Shown here piece after piece: positions 36,173-44,269 of a stretch of 64,000 nt of DNA. Numbering within the stretch: the first letter of the stretch is position 1; each line of letters opens with the position of its first letter. The translations under genes and the position numbers were made by a program. A model generated the notes under the pieces. The model was not told the origin of the DNA. It was given only the letters and a program-made list of their open reading frames with translations, and searched no databases. Source of the stretch: Pseudomonadota bacterium (lineage in GTDB: Bacteria; Pseudomonadota; Gammaproteobacteria; Burkholderiales; Burkholderiaceae_B); NCBI GenBank assembly GCA_023439305.1, contig JAEXOO010000016.1, positions 1 through 64,000 on the forward strand, given 5' to 3'.

Positions 36173-38559
36173 GCCTGAACCTCCGACACGGGCGTGGCGT
36201 GTTGCTGTGCTGCCGCGCGCACGGCGCTGAGCAGGCGATGCGGTGTGACCGGGGTATGCGACACCTGGGCGCCGGTCGACTTCAGCGCATTGTTGATGGC
36301 GGACATGATGGCGGCCGGCGGAGCAATGGCGCCGCCCTCGCCCATGCCCTTGGCGCCGAACTCAGTGTTGGGCGACGGGCTTTCCATATGTTCGATATGG
36401 ATATTGGGCACTTCACAGGCGCCTGGCATTACATAATCGGCCAGGGTGGAAGCCAGCGGCTGGCCGAACTCGTCGTACGGCATTTCTTCATACAGCGCGG
36501 TGCCTATGCCTTGCGCAATACCGCCTATGGTCTGACCTTCGACGATCATGGGGTTGATCATGACGCCGCAATCCTCGACCACCACGTATTTGAGCACTTC
36601 CACACCGCCGGTGCGCGGGTCGACCGCCACCACCACGGCATTGCTGGCGTAGGTGAAGCTGCCGGTATCGACTTTGGGCTTGTAGCCTACGGACAACTCC
36701 AGTCCCTGCGGATCCACATCGGCAGGCAGATGCTGCGGATTGATGTACCAGGCATCGGCCACCTGGGCCAAGCTTACACTGCGGCCGCCGGCGCTGAATG
36801 CCGCGCCGTCGTGAGCCATGTCACTTTCATTGACCTGCAGCATGTGCGCGGCGATCTTGCGCAGACGCGGCAACAGCTCCTTGCAGGCCTTGGACACCGC
36901 ACCGCCGGACATGACCAGCGAGCGCGACGCATACGTGCCGGTGGAGAACGGCGTGCGGCCCGTATCGCCATGCACGACCTTGATATTGGCCACGGCAATG
37001 CCCAGGATCTCGCTGGCGATCTGCGCAAACGAGGTTTCCATGCCTTGCCCGTGCGAGTGCACGCCCACGCGCACTTCCAGCCCGCCGTCGGGCGTCATGC
37101 GCACAAAGGCCTGATCAAAACCCGGAATGACGGCCGTGCCCCAGCTCGCGAACACCGAGGTGCCGTGCGCCGACTGCTCGGTATACGTCGCCACGCCCAG
37201 GCCGATCAGGCGCCCATCGGGTTCGCCTTGAGCCTGGCGCGCCAGCACGGCGTCCACATCCACGGCTGCCAGCGCGCGGCGCAGGCTTTCGGGGTAGTTG
37301 CCGGAATCGTAATGTTTGTTCGCCACGTTGATGTAGGGCATCTGCTCGCCCTGCACCAGGTTCAGCAGCCGCACCTCCCAGGACGTCTTGCCGACCGCCA
37401 GCGCGATCTGGTCCATCATCTGCTCGATGGCCAGACACACGCCGGTACGGGCCACGCCGCGGTAAGGCATGAAGCCCGGCTTGTTGGTGCCCACGCCGCG
37501 TGTGCGGCAGCGATAGCCACGGAAATCATAAGGGCCGGGCAGATTACCCAGCGCCTGACCTACCTCCAGCCCGACCGTGAAGGGCCAGACCGAATAAGCG
37601 CCGCCGTCGATATCGATTTCGGCGTCCAAGGCCAGCAAGCGACCCTCGTTGGTGATGTGCGCCTTCAAGCGGTATTGATGTTCGCGGGTGTTGGCACCGG
37701 CGATCAAGTGTTCGCGTCGGTCTTCCATGTAGCGGAACGGCTTGCGGAAGGTCTTGGCCAGCCAGGCCACGGTCAGCTCTTCCTGATGCAGTACACACTT
37801 GTAGCCGAAGGCGCCGCCCACATCGGGCGAGATCACCCGCACCTGAGCCTGGTCCATGCCCAGGAACTGGGCGATGCCGGTACGGTGCATGTGCGGAATC
37901 TGGCTGCCGCAATACACCACCAGCTGATCAGCCTGAAAATCCCAATAGGCCAGCACGGCCTTGCCTTCCATGGGCAGCATGCACTGGCGTGACAAGCTGA
38001 CCGAGTGCTCGACCACGCGGTCGGCGCGAGCCGCATGCTCTTCAAACGCAATATCCGAGCGCAGAGTGACAAACACGTTGTCCTGCCAGCCTTCATGCAG
38101 CAGATCGCCCTGAGCCTCCAAGGAGGCCTCTACGCTGCCGTAAACCGGCAGTTCGTCGTAGACCGCTTCGATCTCTTCCAGGGCATCCTCGGCCAGCGCG
38201 CGGCTGTCGCCAAAGGCGAGCGCTACCGGCTCGCCCACGTAACGCACATGCCCTGTCGCCAGGGGCGGCATGCTGGATGCCTGATAGCTGGGCAGCGTGG
38301 ACGCTGCGTAGATATCCTGGCAATCGGTCATGTCGGCGCGCGTGATCACCTGCGCGCGAACGGCGTCGCCGATCTGGATCTGACGAAGACGGGCATGCGC
38401 CATGGGGCTGCGCAGGAAGGCCACTTCCTGCAGGCCCGGCATGGTCATATTGCCGATGAAGTTGCCCCGGCCATTGAGATGGCGCGCATCCTCCTTGCGG
38501 AGAATACGCGCGCCGACTCCCTGGCCACCCGGGCTTGACGGGTGACTGTGCTGACTCAT
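36169..38559 (-). CDS. Molybdenum hydroxylase large (molybdopterin-binding) subunit, xanthine-dehydrogenase family
   Basis: A 796-residue catalytic subunit with the Ald_Xan_dh N-terminal domain (GVGARILRKEDARHLNGRG) and the MoCoBD domains. The active-site loop near residue 365 reads PYRGVAR, close to the form II motif AYRGAGR and unlike the AYRCSFR of true CO dehydrogenases, so CO is not the expected substrate. The catalytic Glu lies in GMGEGGAIAPPAA near residue 741. Family members hydroxylate N-heteroaromatics, aldehydes or aromatic acids with water as oxygen donor. It is the second gene of the operon, 25 bases after the TRAP binding-protein gene. The exact substrate is unknown. Confidence 0.92.
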   Translation of the reverse strand: MSQHSHPSSPGGQGVGARILRKEDARHLNGRGNFIGNMTMPGLQEVAFLRSPMAHARLRQIQIGDAVRAQVITRADMTDCQDIYAASTLPSYQASSMPPLATGHVRYVGEPVALAFGDSRALAEDALEEIEAVYDELPVYGSVEASLEAQGDLLHEGWQDNVFVTLRSDIAFEEHAARADRVVEHSVSLSRQCMLPMEGKAVLAYWDFQADQLVVYCGSQIPHMHRTGIAQFLGMDQAQVRVISPDVGGAFGYKCVLHQEELTVAWLAKTFRKPFRYMEDRREHLIAGANTREHQYRLKAHITNEGRLLALDAEIDIDGGAYSVWPFTVGLEVGQALGNLPGPYDFRGYRCRTRGVGTNKPGFMPYRGVARTGVCLAIEQMMDQIALAVGKTSWEVRLLNLVQGEQMPYINVANKHYDSGNYPESLRRALAAVDVDAVLARQAQGEPDGRLIGLGVATYTEQSAHGTSVFASWGTAVIPGFDQAFVRMTPDGGLEVRVGVHSHGQGMETSFAQIASEILGIAVANIKVVHGDTGRTPFSTGTYASRSLVMSGGAVSKACKELLPRLRKIAAHMLQVNESDMAHDGAAFSAGGRSVSLAQVADAWYINPQHLPADVDPQGLELSVGYKPKVDTGSFTYASNAVVVAVDPRTGGVEVLKYVVVEDCGVMINPMIVEGQTIGGIAQGIGTALYEEMPYDEFGQPLASTLADYVMPGACEVPNIHIEHMESPSPNTEFGAKGMGEGGAIAPPAAIMSAINNALKSTGAQVSHTPVTPHRLLSAVRAAAQQHATPVSEVQA

Positions 38560-38584
38560 TTAACTACCTTAAACAATGACCTGC

Positions 38585-39682
38585 TTAACCGCGTTTGCCC
38601 AACTCGCTGAACGTGAAGTTGTCCAAGGCGCTCTCGGCGACCCGGAACCAACTGGCTTCCTGTTCCTGGAAGGCCTTCCAGCTCGGATAGATCTTGGCGA
38701 AGTCCGCATTGCTGTCGGACAATTCCTTCCACAGCTCTTGGGACTTGTCGTAGGCGGCCTTCATGACGTCCTTGGGGAAGTAGCGCAGCTTGGCGCCGTC
38801 GGCCACCAGCTTGCGCAACGCGCCGGGATTCAGGGCATCGTACTTGGCCAGGCTGAGCATGGTCTGCTCGTTACAGGCGGTCTCGAATGCGGCCTTGAAG
38901 TTGGCGGGCAGAGCTTCCCAGGCGTCCTTGTTGACCATGGTGGTCAGCGAGGCGCTGCCTTCGAACCAGCCGGGCGAATAGTAGAACGGAGCGACCTTGT
39001 TCAAGCCCAGTTTTTCATCGTCGTAAGGACCGATCCATTCGGCTGCGTCGATCGTGCCTTTTTCCAGCGAGGAGTAGATGTCGCTGGGAGGAATCTGCTG
39101 AGGCACGGCGCCCAGCTTGGACAGCACCATGCCGCCGATGCCGCCGATGCGCATCTTCAGGCCCTGCAGATCGTCCAGACCCTTGATTTCCTTGCGGAAC
39201 CAGCCGCCCATCTGCACGCCCACGTTGCCGGCCACGAAATTGACGATATTGTACTGGCTGTACATTTCGCGCAGCAGCTTCAAGCCGCCGCCGAAGTGGA
39301 TCCAGGAGTTATGCTGGCGAGCGTTCATGCCGAACGACAGGCCAGTATCGAACGTCACGGCGGTATTCTTGCCCACGAAGGCCGTGCTGAGCACGTGGTT
39401 GCATTCCACGGTGCCGTTGCTGATGGCGTCCATATTCTGGGCGTAAGGAACCAGTTCGCCGCCGGGGAAAGCGCGAATTTCGAACTTGCCTTCGGTCAGC
39501 TCGCTAACACGCTTGCACAGGGCTTCGGCCGAACCGTAAATGGTGTCCAGGCTCTTGGGCCAGCCTGTCGACATGCGCCAGCGCACGGTGGGGCTGTTCT
39601 GTGCAATTGCGGGGGCCGCCACCGCCGCCAGACCTGCGCCGGCCACCGAAGCCGACTTCAACAGAAAACTACGACGCTCCAT
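38585..39682 (-). CDS. TRAP transporter substrate-binding protein (DctP family, TakP/FcbT1-like)
   Basis: A 365-residue periplasmic protein with a twin-arginine-type signal (MERRSFLLKSASVAGAG, cleavage after AIAQ). It has strong TakP-like blocks: GGELVPYAQNMDAISNGTVEC, NVGVQMGGWFRKEI, GLKMRIGGIGGMV, KGTIDAAEWIGPYDDEKLG. TakP binds 2-oxo acids and FcbT1 a chlorobenzoate. The ATG at 39682 is preferred over the GTG at 39685 because AGAGG lies 7 bases before it. It is the promoter-proximal gene of the operon, while its membrane partners are 7 kb downstream. Confidence 0.92.
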   Translation of the reverse strand: MERRSFLLKSASVAGAGLAAVAAPAIAQNSPTVRWRMSTGWPKSLDTIYGSAEALCKRVSELTEGKFEIRAFPGGELVPYAQNMDAISNGTVECNHVLSTAFVGKNTAVTFDTGLSFGMNARQHNSWIHFGGGLKLLREMYSQYNIVNFVAGNVGVQMGGWFRKEIKGLDDLQGLKMRIGGIGGMVLSKLGAVPQQIPPSDIYSSLEKGTIDAAEWIGPYDDEKLGLNKVAPFYYSPGWFEGSASLTTMVNKDAWEALPANFKAAFETACNEQTMLSLAKYDALNPGALRKLVADGAKLRYFPKDVMKAAYDKSQELWKELSDSNADFAKIYPSWKAFQEQEASWFRVAESALDNFTFSELGKRG

Positions 39683-40058
39683 CACTCACCTCTTTGTATT
39701 TTTTGACGTCTGTACACCCCTGGCTCGACAGGGGCCTGGTATTCGCCGCCAGTCTGGCGCACCGTTCAGGCAAAGATCGCCTATGGGTTCCAGACCTTCC
39801 CCCCCAGGGGCCGGACCGACGTTCAAAGCAGCTTGGATGTGATGCAAAATTACATCCGGCACTTCGATAATAGTAAGTGTGCTGATTAATTATATTTAGG
39901 TCAAGCAGGGAAACTACTGACGCATGTCATTGATGGACTAAAGGAAAGCACTATCAATAGCTTAAGTCTAAACTAGCAAAATCCCTTAGAAAAACGACAT
40001 TTGACTTTCCAATTTATACAGTATACTGAGTAATTATGAGCACCATGCGGAGACTGCT
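39683..40058. promoter_or_regulatory. Divergent promoter region with TATACAGTATA operator candidate
   Basis: This is a 376-base gene-free space between the Mo-hydroxylase operon (left) and the Rieske operon (right). It is AT-rich from about 39860. Near the right end lies TTGACT (40001-40006) and, 15 bases on, TATACT (40022-40027), a sigma-70-like pair. The -10 is embedded in overlapping palindromes TATACAGTATA (40015-40025) and AGTATACT (40020-40027), the kind of short dyad used by FadR/GntR-type repressors. No regulator gene lies next to it. The left-hand promoter is not obvious. Confidence 0.45.
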
Positions 40059-40373
40059 GTGAACTGGATCAAAATTTCCGAAACCGACGCCATCGACAAC
40101 GAAGAGTCCCTCGCCATTGATCTGCAAGGCAAGAAATTCGCCCTGCATAAACTGGACGATGAATTCTATCTGACCGACAACGTCTGCACCCACCAATATG
40201 CCCTGCTGTCGGATGGTTACCTGGAAGACGGCTGTGTGGAATGCCCTCTGCACCAGGCCAAATTCTGCCTGCGCACCGGCAAGGCGATGAATGCGCCCGC
40301 CACCGTGGACATCAAGGTGTATCCGCTGCGCATCGAAGGCAGCGACATCCTGGCCGACCTGAGCCAGGCCTGA
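40059..40373 (+). CDS. Rieske [2Fe-2S] ferredoxin component of ring-hydroxylating oxygenase
   Basis: A 104-residue soluble Rieske ferredoxin with cluster ligands Cys43-x-His45 (CTHQ) and Cys62-x2-His65 (CPLH). It shuttles electrons from the reductase to the oxygenase. The start codon is GTG, with CGGAGA upstream. It is first in a four-gene operon with reductase, alpha and beta subunits, which defines a three-component oxygenase system like AndA-type anthranilate or toluene/biphenyl dioxygenases. Confidence 0.93.
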   Translation: MNWIKISETDAIDNEESLAIDLQGKKFALHKLDDEFYLTDNVCTHQYALLSDGYLEDGCVECPLHQAKFCLRTGKAMNAPATVDIKVYPLRIEGSDILADLSQA

Positions 40374-40403
40374 GCGATTTTTGCTGACGAGACCTGCGAC
40401 ATC

Positions 40404-41681
40404 ATGGCACACCACACTTCTGTACTGATCATCGGCGCCGGCCAGGCCGCCTCGGTGCTGGCGCGCGAACTGCGCAGCCTGGGCTATGCCGGCAGCATCA
40501 CGCTGGTGGGGGACGAGACCCACCTGCCCTACGAGCGCCCGCCCCTGTCCAAGGATGTGCTCAAGGCCAGCGCCGCCACCGATACTGTTTTTCTGCAGAA
40601 CGCCGAGTTCTACCAAGAGCAGAACATCTCGCTGCTGCTGGGCACCTCGGTACAGTCGATGGACTGCGCCTTGCGCCAGGCTACGCTCAGCAACGGCCAG
40701 ACCTGGAGCTTCGAGCATGCTGTGCTGGCCACCGGCGGCGCCGCGCGCGAACTGGCCCTGCTGCCCGCCGCCCAGGCCGACGCCCTGTACCTGCGCACCC
40801 TGGATGACGCCCTGGCGCTGCAAGCCCGCCTGCGCCCCGGCCTGCGAGCGCTGGTGGTTGGCGGCGGCTTCATGGGACTGGAGCTGGCCTCCACGGCCAG
40901 CGAAACCGGCGCGCACGTCACCGTCATCGAAGCCAATAACCGCTTGCTGGCGCGCAATGCCCCCCCTGCCCTGTCACAGTGGCTGCTTGAGCGTTTCGAG
41001 GCGCACGGCATTGCCATTTGCCTGGGCCACGGCGTGCGCCAGGCCCGCTTTCTGCCGCAGGATGAGCACCCGGTGCAAGTGGAACTGGACGACGGCCAGA
41101 CCCTGAACGGCGACCTGGCCCTGGTGGCGGCCGGCCTGCAGGCCAATTCGGCCTTGGCCCGCGCCAGCGGCATTGCAGTGGATGAAATGACTGCCGGCAT
41201 CATCGTGGATCGTCAGGGCCGCACCAGCGTGGCCGGCATCTATGCCGCCGGCGACTGCGCCACCCAGCTCTGTCCCGACACCGCCGCGCGCAGCCGCATC
41301 GAATCCTGGCAGAACGCCAATGAACAAGCGCGCCAGGTGGCGCATGCCATCGCCGGGCAAGACGCGCCTGAGCACCCGGTCAGCTGGTTCTGGACCGACG
41401 TGCTGGGCTGCAACATCCAGATGCTGGGTCAGGGCGCGCCCGACCTGGACTACCAGGTGCGCGGCGTCATGGAGAGCACCGGCGAAGCCGTCAAATTCAT
41501 GCTGCTGGCCTTTGAAGGCCGGCATCTGCGGCATGCCATCGCCGTGAACGCAGGCGGCGATCTGCGCGCCCTGCGCACAGTCATGGAGCAGGTCCTGCCT
41601 GTAGACCCGGCCATCGTGCTGGACCCGGCGACCAACCTGCGCCAGTACGTCAAGGAAGCCGCGCGCGCCGCCCACGCCTGA
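40404..41681 (+). CDS. FAD-dependent ferredoxin reductase of ring-hydroxylating oxygenase
   Basis: A 425-residue pyridine-nucleotide:ferredoxin oxidoreductase (BphA4/TodA type). It has an FAD motif LIIGAGQAASVLARELRSLG, an NADH motif ALVVGGGFMGLELASTASETG, and IYAAGDCA for the second flavin contact. It feeds electrons to the upstream-encoded Rieske ferredoxin. The length is usual for the family. It starts 30 bases after the ferredoxin gene. Confidence 0.93.
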   Translation: MAHHTSVLIIGAGQAASVLARELRSLGYAGSITLVGDETHLPYERPPLSKDVLKASAATDTVFLQNAEFYQEQNISLLLGTSVQSMDCALRQATLSNGQTWSFEHAVLATGGAARELALLPAAQADALYLRTLDDALALQARLRPGLRALVVGGGFMGLELASTASETGAHVTVIEANNRLLARNAPPALSQWLLERFEAHGIAICLGHGVRQARFLPQDEHPVQVELDDGQTLNGDLALVAAGLQANSALARASGIAVDEMTAGIIVDRQGRTSVAGIYAAGDCATQLCPDTAARSRIESWQNANEQARQVAHAIAGQDAPEHPVSWFWTDVLGCNIQMLGQGAPDLDYQVRGVMESTGEAVKFMLLAFEGRHLRHAIAVNAGGDLRALRTVMEQVLPVDPAIVLDPATNLRQYVKEAARAAHA

Positions 41682-41766
41682 GCGCCGGCCCGGACACCCA
41701 GGCGGCGCGCCAGCGCCGCCCCACAATCAACACGCTTCATCAAAGAGTTATCAGAGGAGATTTTCC

Positions 41767-43056
41767 ATGTATCAGACGCAAACGGTGATAGGCCAGACGG
41801 TCGGGTCCAAGGACCTTCCCGTCGATCAGTGCCAGTGGCCCGAAGACGTGCTCAACACCATCCCGGACTGGGTCTACACCAGCAACGACATCTACAACCG
41901 CGAGATGGAACGCATTTTCCACGGTGACACCTGGAACTTCGTCGCCCTGGAAGCTGAAATTCCCGATTCGGGTGACTACAAGCGCTCCTATGTAGGCTCG
42001 ACCCCCGTCGTGGTGGCGCGCGCCGAAGACGGCAGTATCAACGTGTTCGAGAACCGTTGCGCCCACCGCGGCGCCGAGTTCTGCCGTCACAACCAGGGCA
42101 ACACCAACGAATTCGTGTGCCCTTACCACCAGTGGTCCTACAGCCTGAAAGGCGATCTGCAGGGCATTCCTTTCAAGCGCGGCGCCAATAAAGAAGGCGG
42201 CATGCCACGCAGCTTCAAGAATTCCGAGCATGGCCTGAAAAAGCTGCACGTGACCACGCACAATGGCGTGATCTTCGCATCCTACAGCGACAAGGTCGAG
42301 CCTATCCAGGAATACCTGACACCCGAAATCCTGAAGGACTTCGAGGCCATCTTCCCCGGCAAGAAGCTCAAGATCCTGGGCTACTACCGCAACGAGCTGC
42401 CCTGCAACTGGAAGATGTACCACGAGAACCTGAAGGACCCCTACCACGCCACCCTGCTGCATTCCTTCCTGGTGGTGTTCGGCCTGCTGGTCGCCGGCAA
42501 CAAGTCGCAAATGTACGTGGATCCGGTCCATGGCCGCCACGGCTACATGGCCTCGGCCAAGTCCGAAGACAAATACGCCGAAGTCAGCGAAGACAACAAG
42601 AAGGAAATGCGCTCCTTCGTGGACGACATGCGCCTGCGCGACGAACGTTTCCTGGATTACGTCAAGGAATTCGATTCGCCCTGGTCCGTCACCATGCAGA
42701 CCATCTGGCCTAACCTGATCGTACAGCGCGAAATGAACACGCTGGGCGTGCGCCAGATCGTGCCTAACGGCCCCAACAGCCTCATCATGCAGTGGACCAT
42801 GTTCGGCTACGAGGACGATACCGAGGAAATGACCCGCCACCGCCTGCGTCAGGGCAACCTGATGGGACCGGCCGGCTTCCTGGGTCTGGAAGACAACGAA
42901 GCCATGAAGTTCGTGCAGGAAGGCGTGCGCCGCTCCAGTACTGACGTCAACATCATCAAGCTGGACGAGAGCAAGCTGGGCACCTCCAATACGCTGATCT
43001 CCGAAGCGGCCATCCGCTCCATGTACCAGTACTACCGCCAAGTCATGGACCTGTAA
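41767..43056 (+). CDS. Aromatic-ring-hydroxylating oxygenase alpha subunit (Rieske non-heme iron)
   Basis: A 429-residue catalytic subunit. The Rieske cluster ligands are Cys98-x-His100 (CAHRG) and Cys118-x2-His121 (CPYHQW). The mononuclear iron site has Asp224, His227 and His232 (NLKDPYHATLLH), with the last carboxylate expected later in the chain. Sequence flavour is closest to the anthranilate / salicylate-5-hydroxylase / ortho-substituted benzoate branch, but specificity cannot be assigned. The ribosome site AGAGGAG is strong. It would form an alpha3beta3 complex with the next gene product. Confidence 0.93.
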   Translation: MYQTQTVIGQTVGSKDLPVDQCQWPEDVLNTIPDWVYTSNDIYNREMERIFHGDTWNFVALEAEIPDSGDYKRSYVGSTPVVVARAEDGSINVFENRCAHRGAEFCRHNQGNTNEFVCPYHQWSYSLKGDLQGIPFKRGANKEGGMPRSFKNSEHGLKKLHVTTHNGVIFASYSDKVEPIQEYLTPEILKDFEAIFPGKKLKILGYYRNELPCNWKMYHENLKDPYHATLLHSFLVVFGLLVAGNKSQMYVDPVHGRHGYMASAKSEDKYAEVSEDNKKEMRSFVDDMRLRDERFLDYVKEFDSPWSVTMQTIWPNLIVQREMNTLGVRQIVPNGPNSLIMQWTMFGYEDDTEEMTRHRLRQGNLMGPAGFLGLEDNEAMKFVQEGVRRSSTDVNIIKLDESKLGTSNTLISEAAIRSMYQYYRQVMDL

Positions 43057-43068
43057 GACGAGCTGACT

Positions 43069-43587
43069 ATGAAAATGGATTTTTCCTTCAAACCCGCCCA
43101 GATCGCCACGGAACGCGCCTTGGCCCTGAAAGCGGAAATCGAGCTGTTCAACGCCGAATACTGTGCCACTCTGGATCGCGGCAACATCGAAGACTGGCCC
43201 ATGTTCTTCGTGGAAGACGCCCTGTACCGGGTGACCTCGCGCGAGAACAGCGATCTGAAGCTGCTGGTGGGCCTGGTCTACGCCGAAGGCCGCGACATGA
43301 TGCACGACCGCGCCGTGGCCATTGCCCGCACCCAGATGTACGCCCCGCGCTACATGCTGCACCTGGTTACGGACGTGCGCATCATCAGTGAAGCTGCCAA
43401 CGGCGACATCGAGGCCGAAGCGAACTTCATGCTGATGCAGACGCTGGTCGAAGGCCCGTCCACCGTGCATCTGGTGGGCAACTACTTCGACACCTTCACC
43501 CGCGTGGACGGCAAGCTGATGATCAAAGAGCGCCAAGCCATCTTTGATACCTCCATCCTGGCCAACGACCTGGTGTTCCCGGTCTGA
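43069..43587 (+). CDS. Aromatic-ring-hydroxylating oxygenase beta subunit
   Basis: A 172-residue structural subunit with the SnoaL/NTF2-like fold of ring-hydroxylating beta subunits (FNAEYCATLDRGNIEDWPMFFVEDALYRV; ANFMLMQTLVEG). It starts 12 bases after the alpha subunit, with a second possible ATG two codons in. It stabilises the alpha3beta3 hexamer and does not carry metal ligands. Confidence 0.92.
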   Translation: MKMDFSFKPAQIATERALALKAEIELFNAEYCATLDRGNIEDWPMFFVEDALYRVTSRENSDLKLLVGLVYAEGRDMMHDRAVAIARTQMYAPRYMLHLVTDVRIISEAANGDIEAEANFMLMQTLVEGPSTVHLVGNYFDTFTRVDGKLMIKERQAIFDTSILANDLVFPV

Positions 43588-43629
43588 TCGACGAGAAAAA
43601 TGCCCCCACGCTGCGCCTTCGGCTTGCTG

Positions 43630-43651
43630 CCCCCCAAGGGGGGTGCTTTTT
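43630..43651 (+). terminator. Terminator of the Rieske operon within an intergenic repeat
   Basis: CCCCCC-AA-GGGGGG (43630-43643) is followed by TGC and five T. The surrounding GC-rich words (CTGCGCCTTCGGCTTG before it, GCGGCCTAGCGGC after it) resemble recurrent intergenic repeats familiar from Alcaligenaceae. That link is from memory, not measured. Confidence 0.6.
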
Positions 43652-43673
43652 GCCTTAGGGGCGGCCTAGCGGC

Positions 43674-43709
43674 AAAAAAAACCCCTGGATCGGCAAGCCA
43701 ATCCAGGGG
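43674..43709 (-). terminator. Terminator of the DUF4168 gene
   Basis: CCCCTGGAT (43682-43690) and ATCCAGGGG (43701-43709) with a near-complementary GGC/GCC interior form the stem. On the minus strand it is followed by eight T. It lies ~60 bases beyond the stop codon and back to back with the plus-strand terminator. Confidence 0.85.
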
Positions 43710-43771
43710 AATCGACCGGATTCTCCGGTCACTACGCAGACGATCTTGCGGCGGCTTCCAAGCCGCCGTCT

Positions 43772-44155
43772 TTACTTCAACATGCCTTCCACGCGTTGGC
43801 GCAGAGTCGGATCCTGCTGGATCGCCAGGCTGATGCCGTTGTATTCGGCCAGATCCATGCCATTGCCCTGAACCACGCCGACCAGGCGCTGGTCCGCTTC
43901 CTGCACAATGCTCTGGCGCTCGGCATCGCTCTTGGCCGCGTCCAGGCGGGGCTGATATTCGGAAGCCGTCTGGGACACCTTCTTGTAGGTGTTGACGTAC
44001 TGTTGCAATTGGGAGTCCGTAGGCTGTATGACCTGCGTGCTCGCAGGCGCTGCACCTCCGGAAGAGGCGGCGTTGCCCTGTGCCATGGCCAGGGGGCTGG
44101 AGAGGCCAAACGCGACCGCGGCAGCAGCCAGAAATGCTTTGACAGATTGCTGCAT
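43772..44155 (-). CDS. DUF4168 domain-containing exported protein
   Basis: A 127-residue secreted protein. A Sec signal peptide (cleavage after SPLAMA near residue 25) is followed by a Gly/Ala/Ser-rich linker and a helical DUF4168 domain (~45-127: DSQLQQYVNTYKKVSQTASEYQ, ending ISLAIQQDPTLRQRVEGML). The function is unknown. The segment following each helix is Gln/Asp-rich, as in related periplasmic stress-associated proteins. AGGAGG precedes the ATG. It stands alone with its own terminator. Confidence 0.87.
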   Translation of the reverse strand: MQQSVKAFLAAAAVAFGLSSPLAMAQGNAASSGGAAPASTQVIQPTDSQLQQYVNTYKKVSQTASEYQPRLDAAKSDAERQSIVQEADQRLVGVVQGNGMDLAEYNGISLAIQQDPTLRQRVEGMLK

Positions 44156-44269
44156 GGATGGAACCTCCTAATCAGAATCAGTGAAAGTCCATGATGACAA
44201 GAGTGGCCATGCCTTACAAGTATCGCAATGTAGATTCCTGTATCAGCATTCCACCTTGTCGGCTCGGAA

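Noticed and set aside
34355..36178. 607-residue plus-strand open frame
   Set aside because: Antisense shadow of the FAD and [2Fe-2S] subunit genes, with no domain-like sequence.
36112..37992. 626-residue plus-strand open frame
   Set aside because: It lies wholly antisense to the molybdenum-hydroxylase large and FAD subunit genes. Its His/Gly/Arg-rich, low-complexity composition is that of an antisense shadow in GC-rich DNA.
28185..38559. Annotation of the molybdenum enzyme as aerobic carbon monoxide dehydrogenase
   Set aside because: The active-site loop lacks the AYRCSFR Cys, and the operon has aromatic-acid-type importers instead of the usual coxD/E/F set.
41740..43536. 598-residue minus-strand open frame
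   Set aside because: Antisense to the Rieske alpha and beta subunit genes, which carry complete metal-binding motifs on the plus strand.
43600..43833. 77-residue plus-strand open frame after the Rieske operon
   Set aside because: It runs through two terminators and a repeat-like segment, so coding is implausible.
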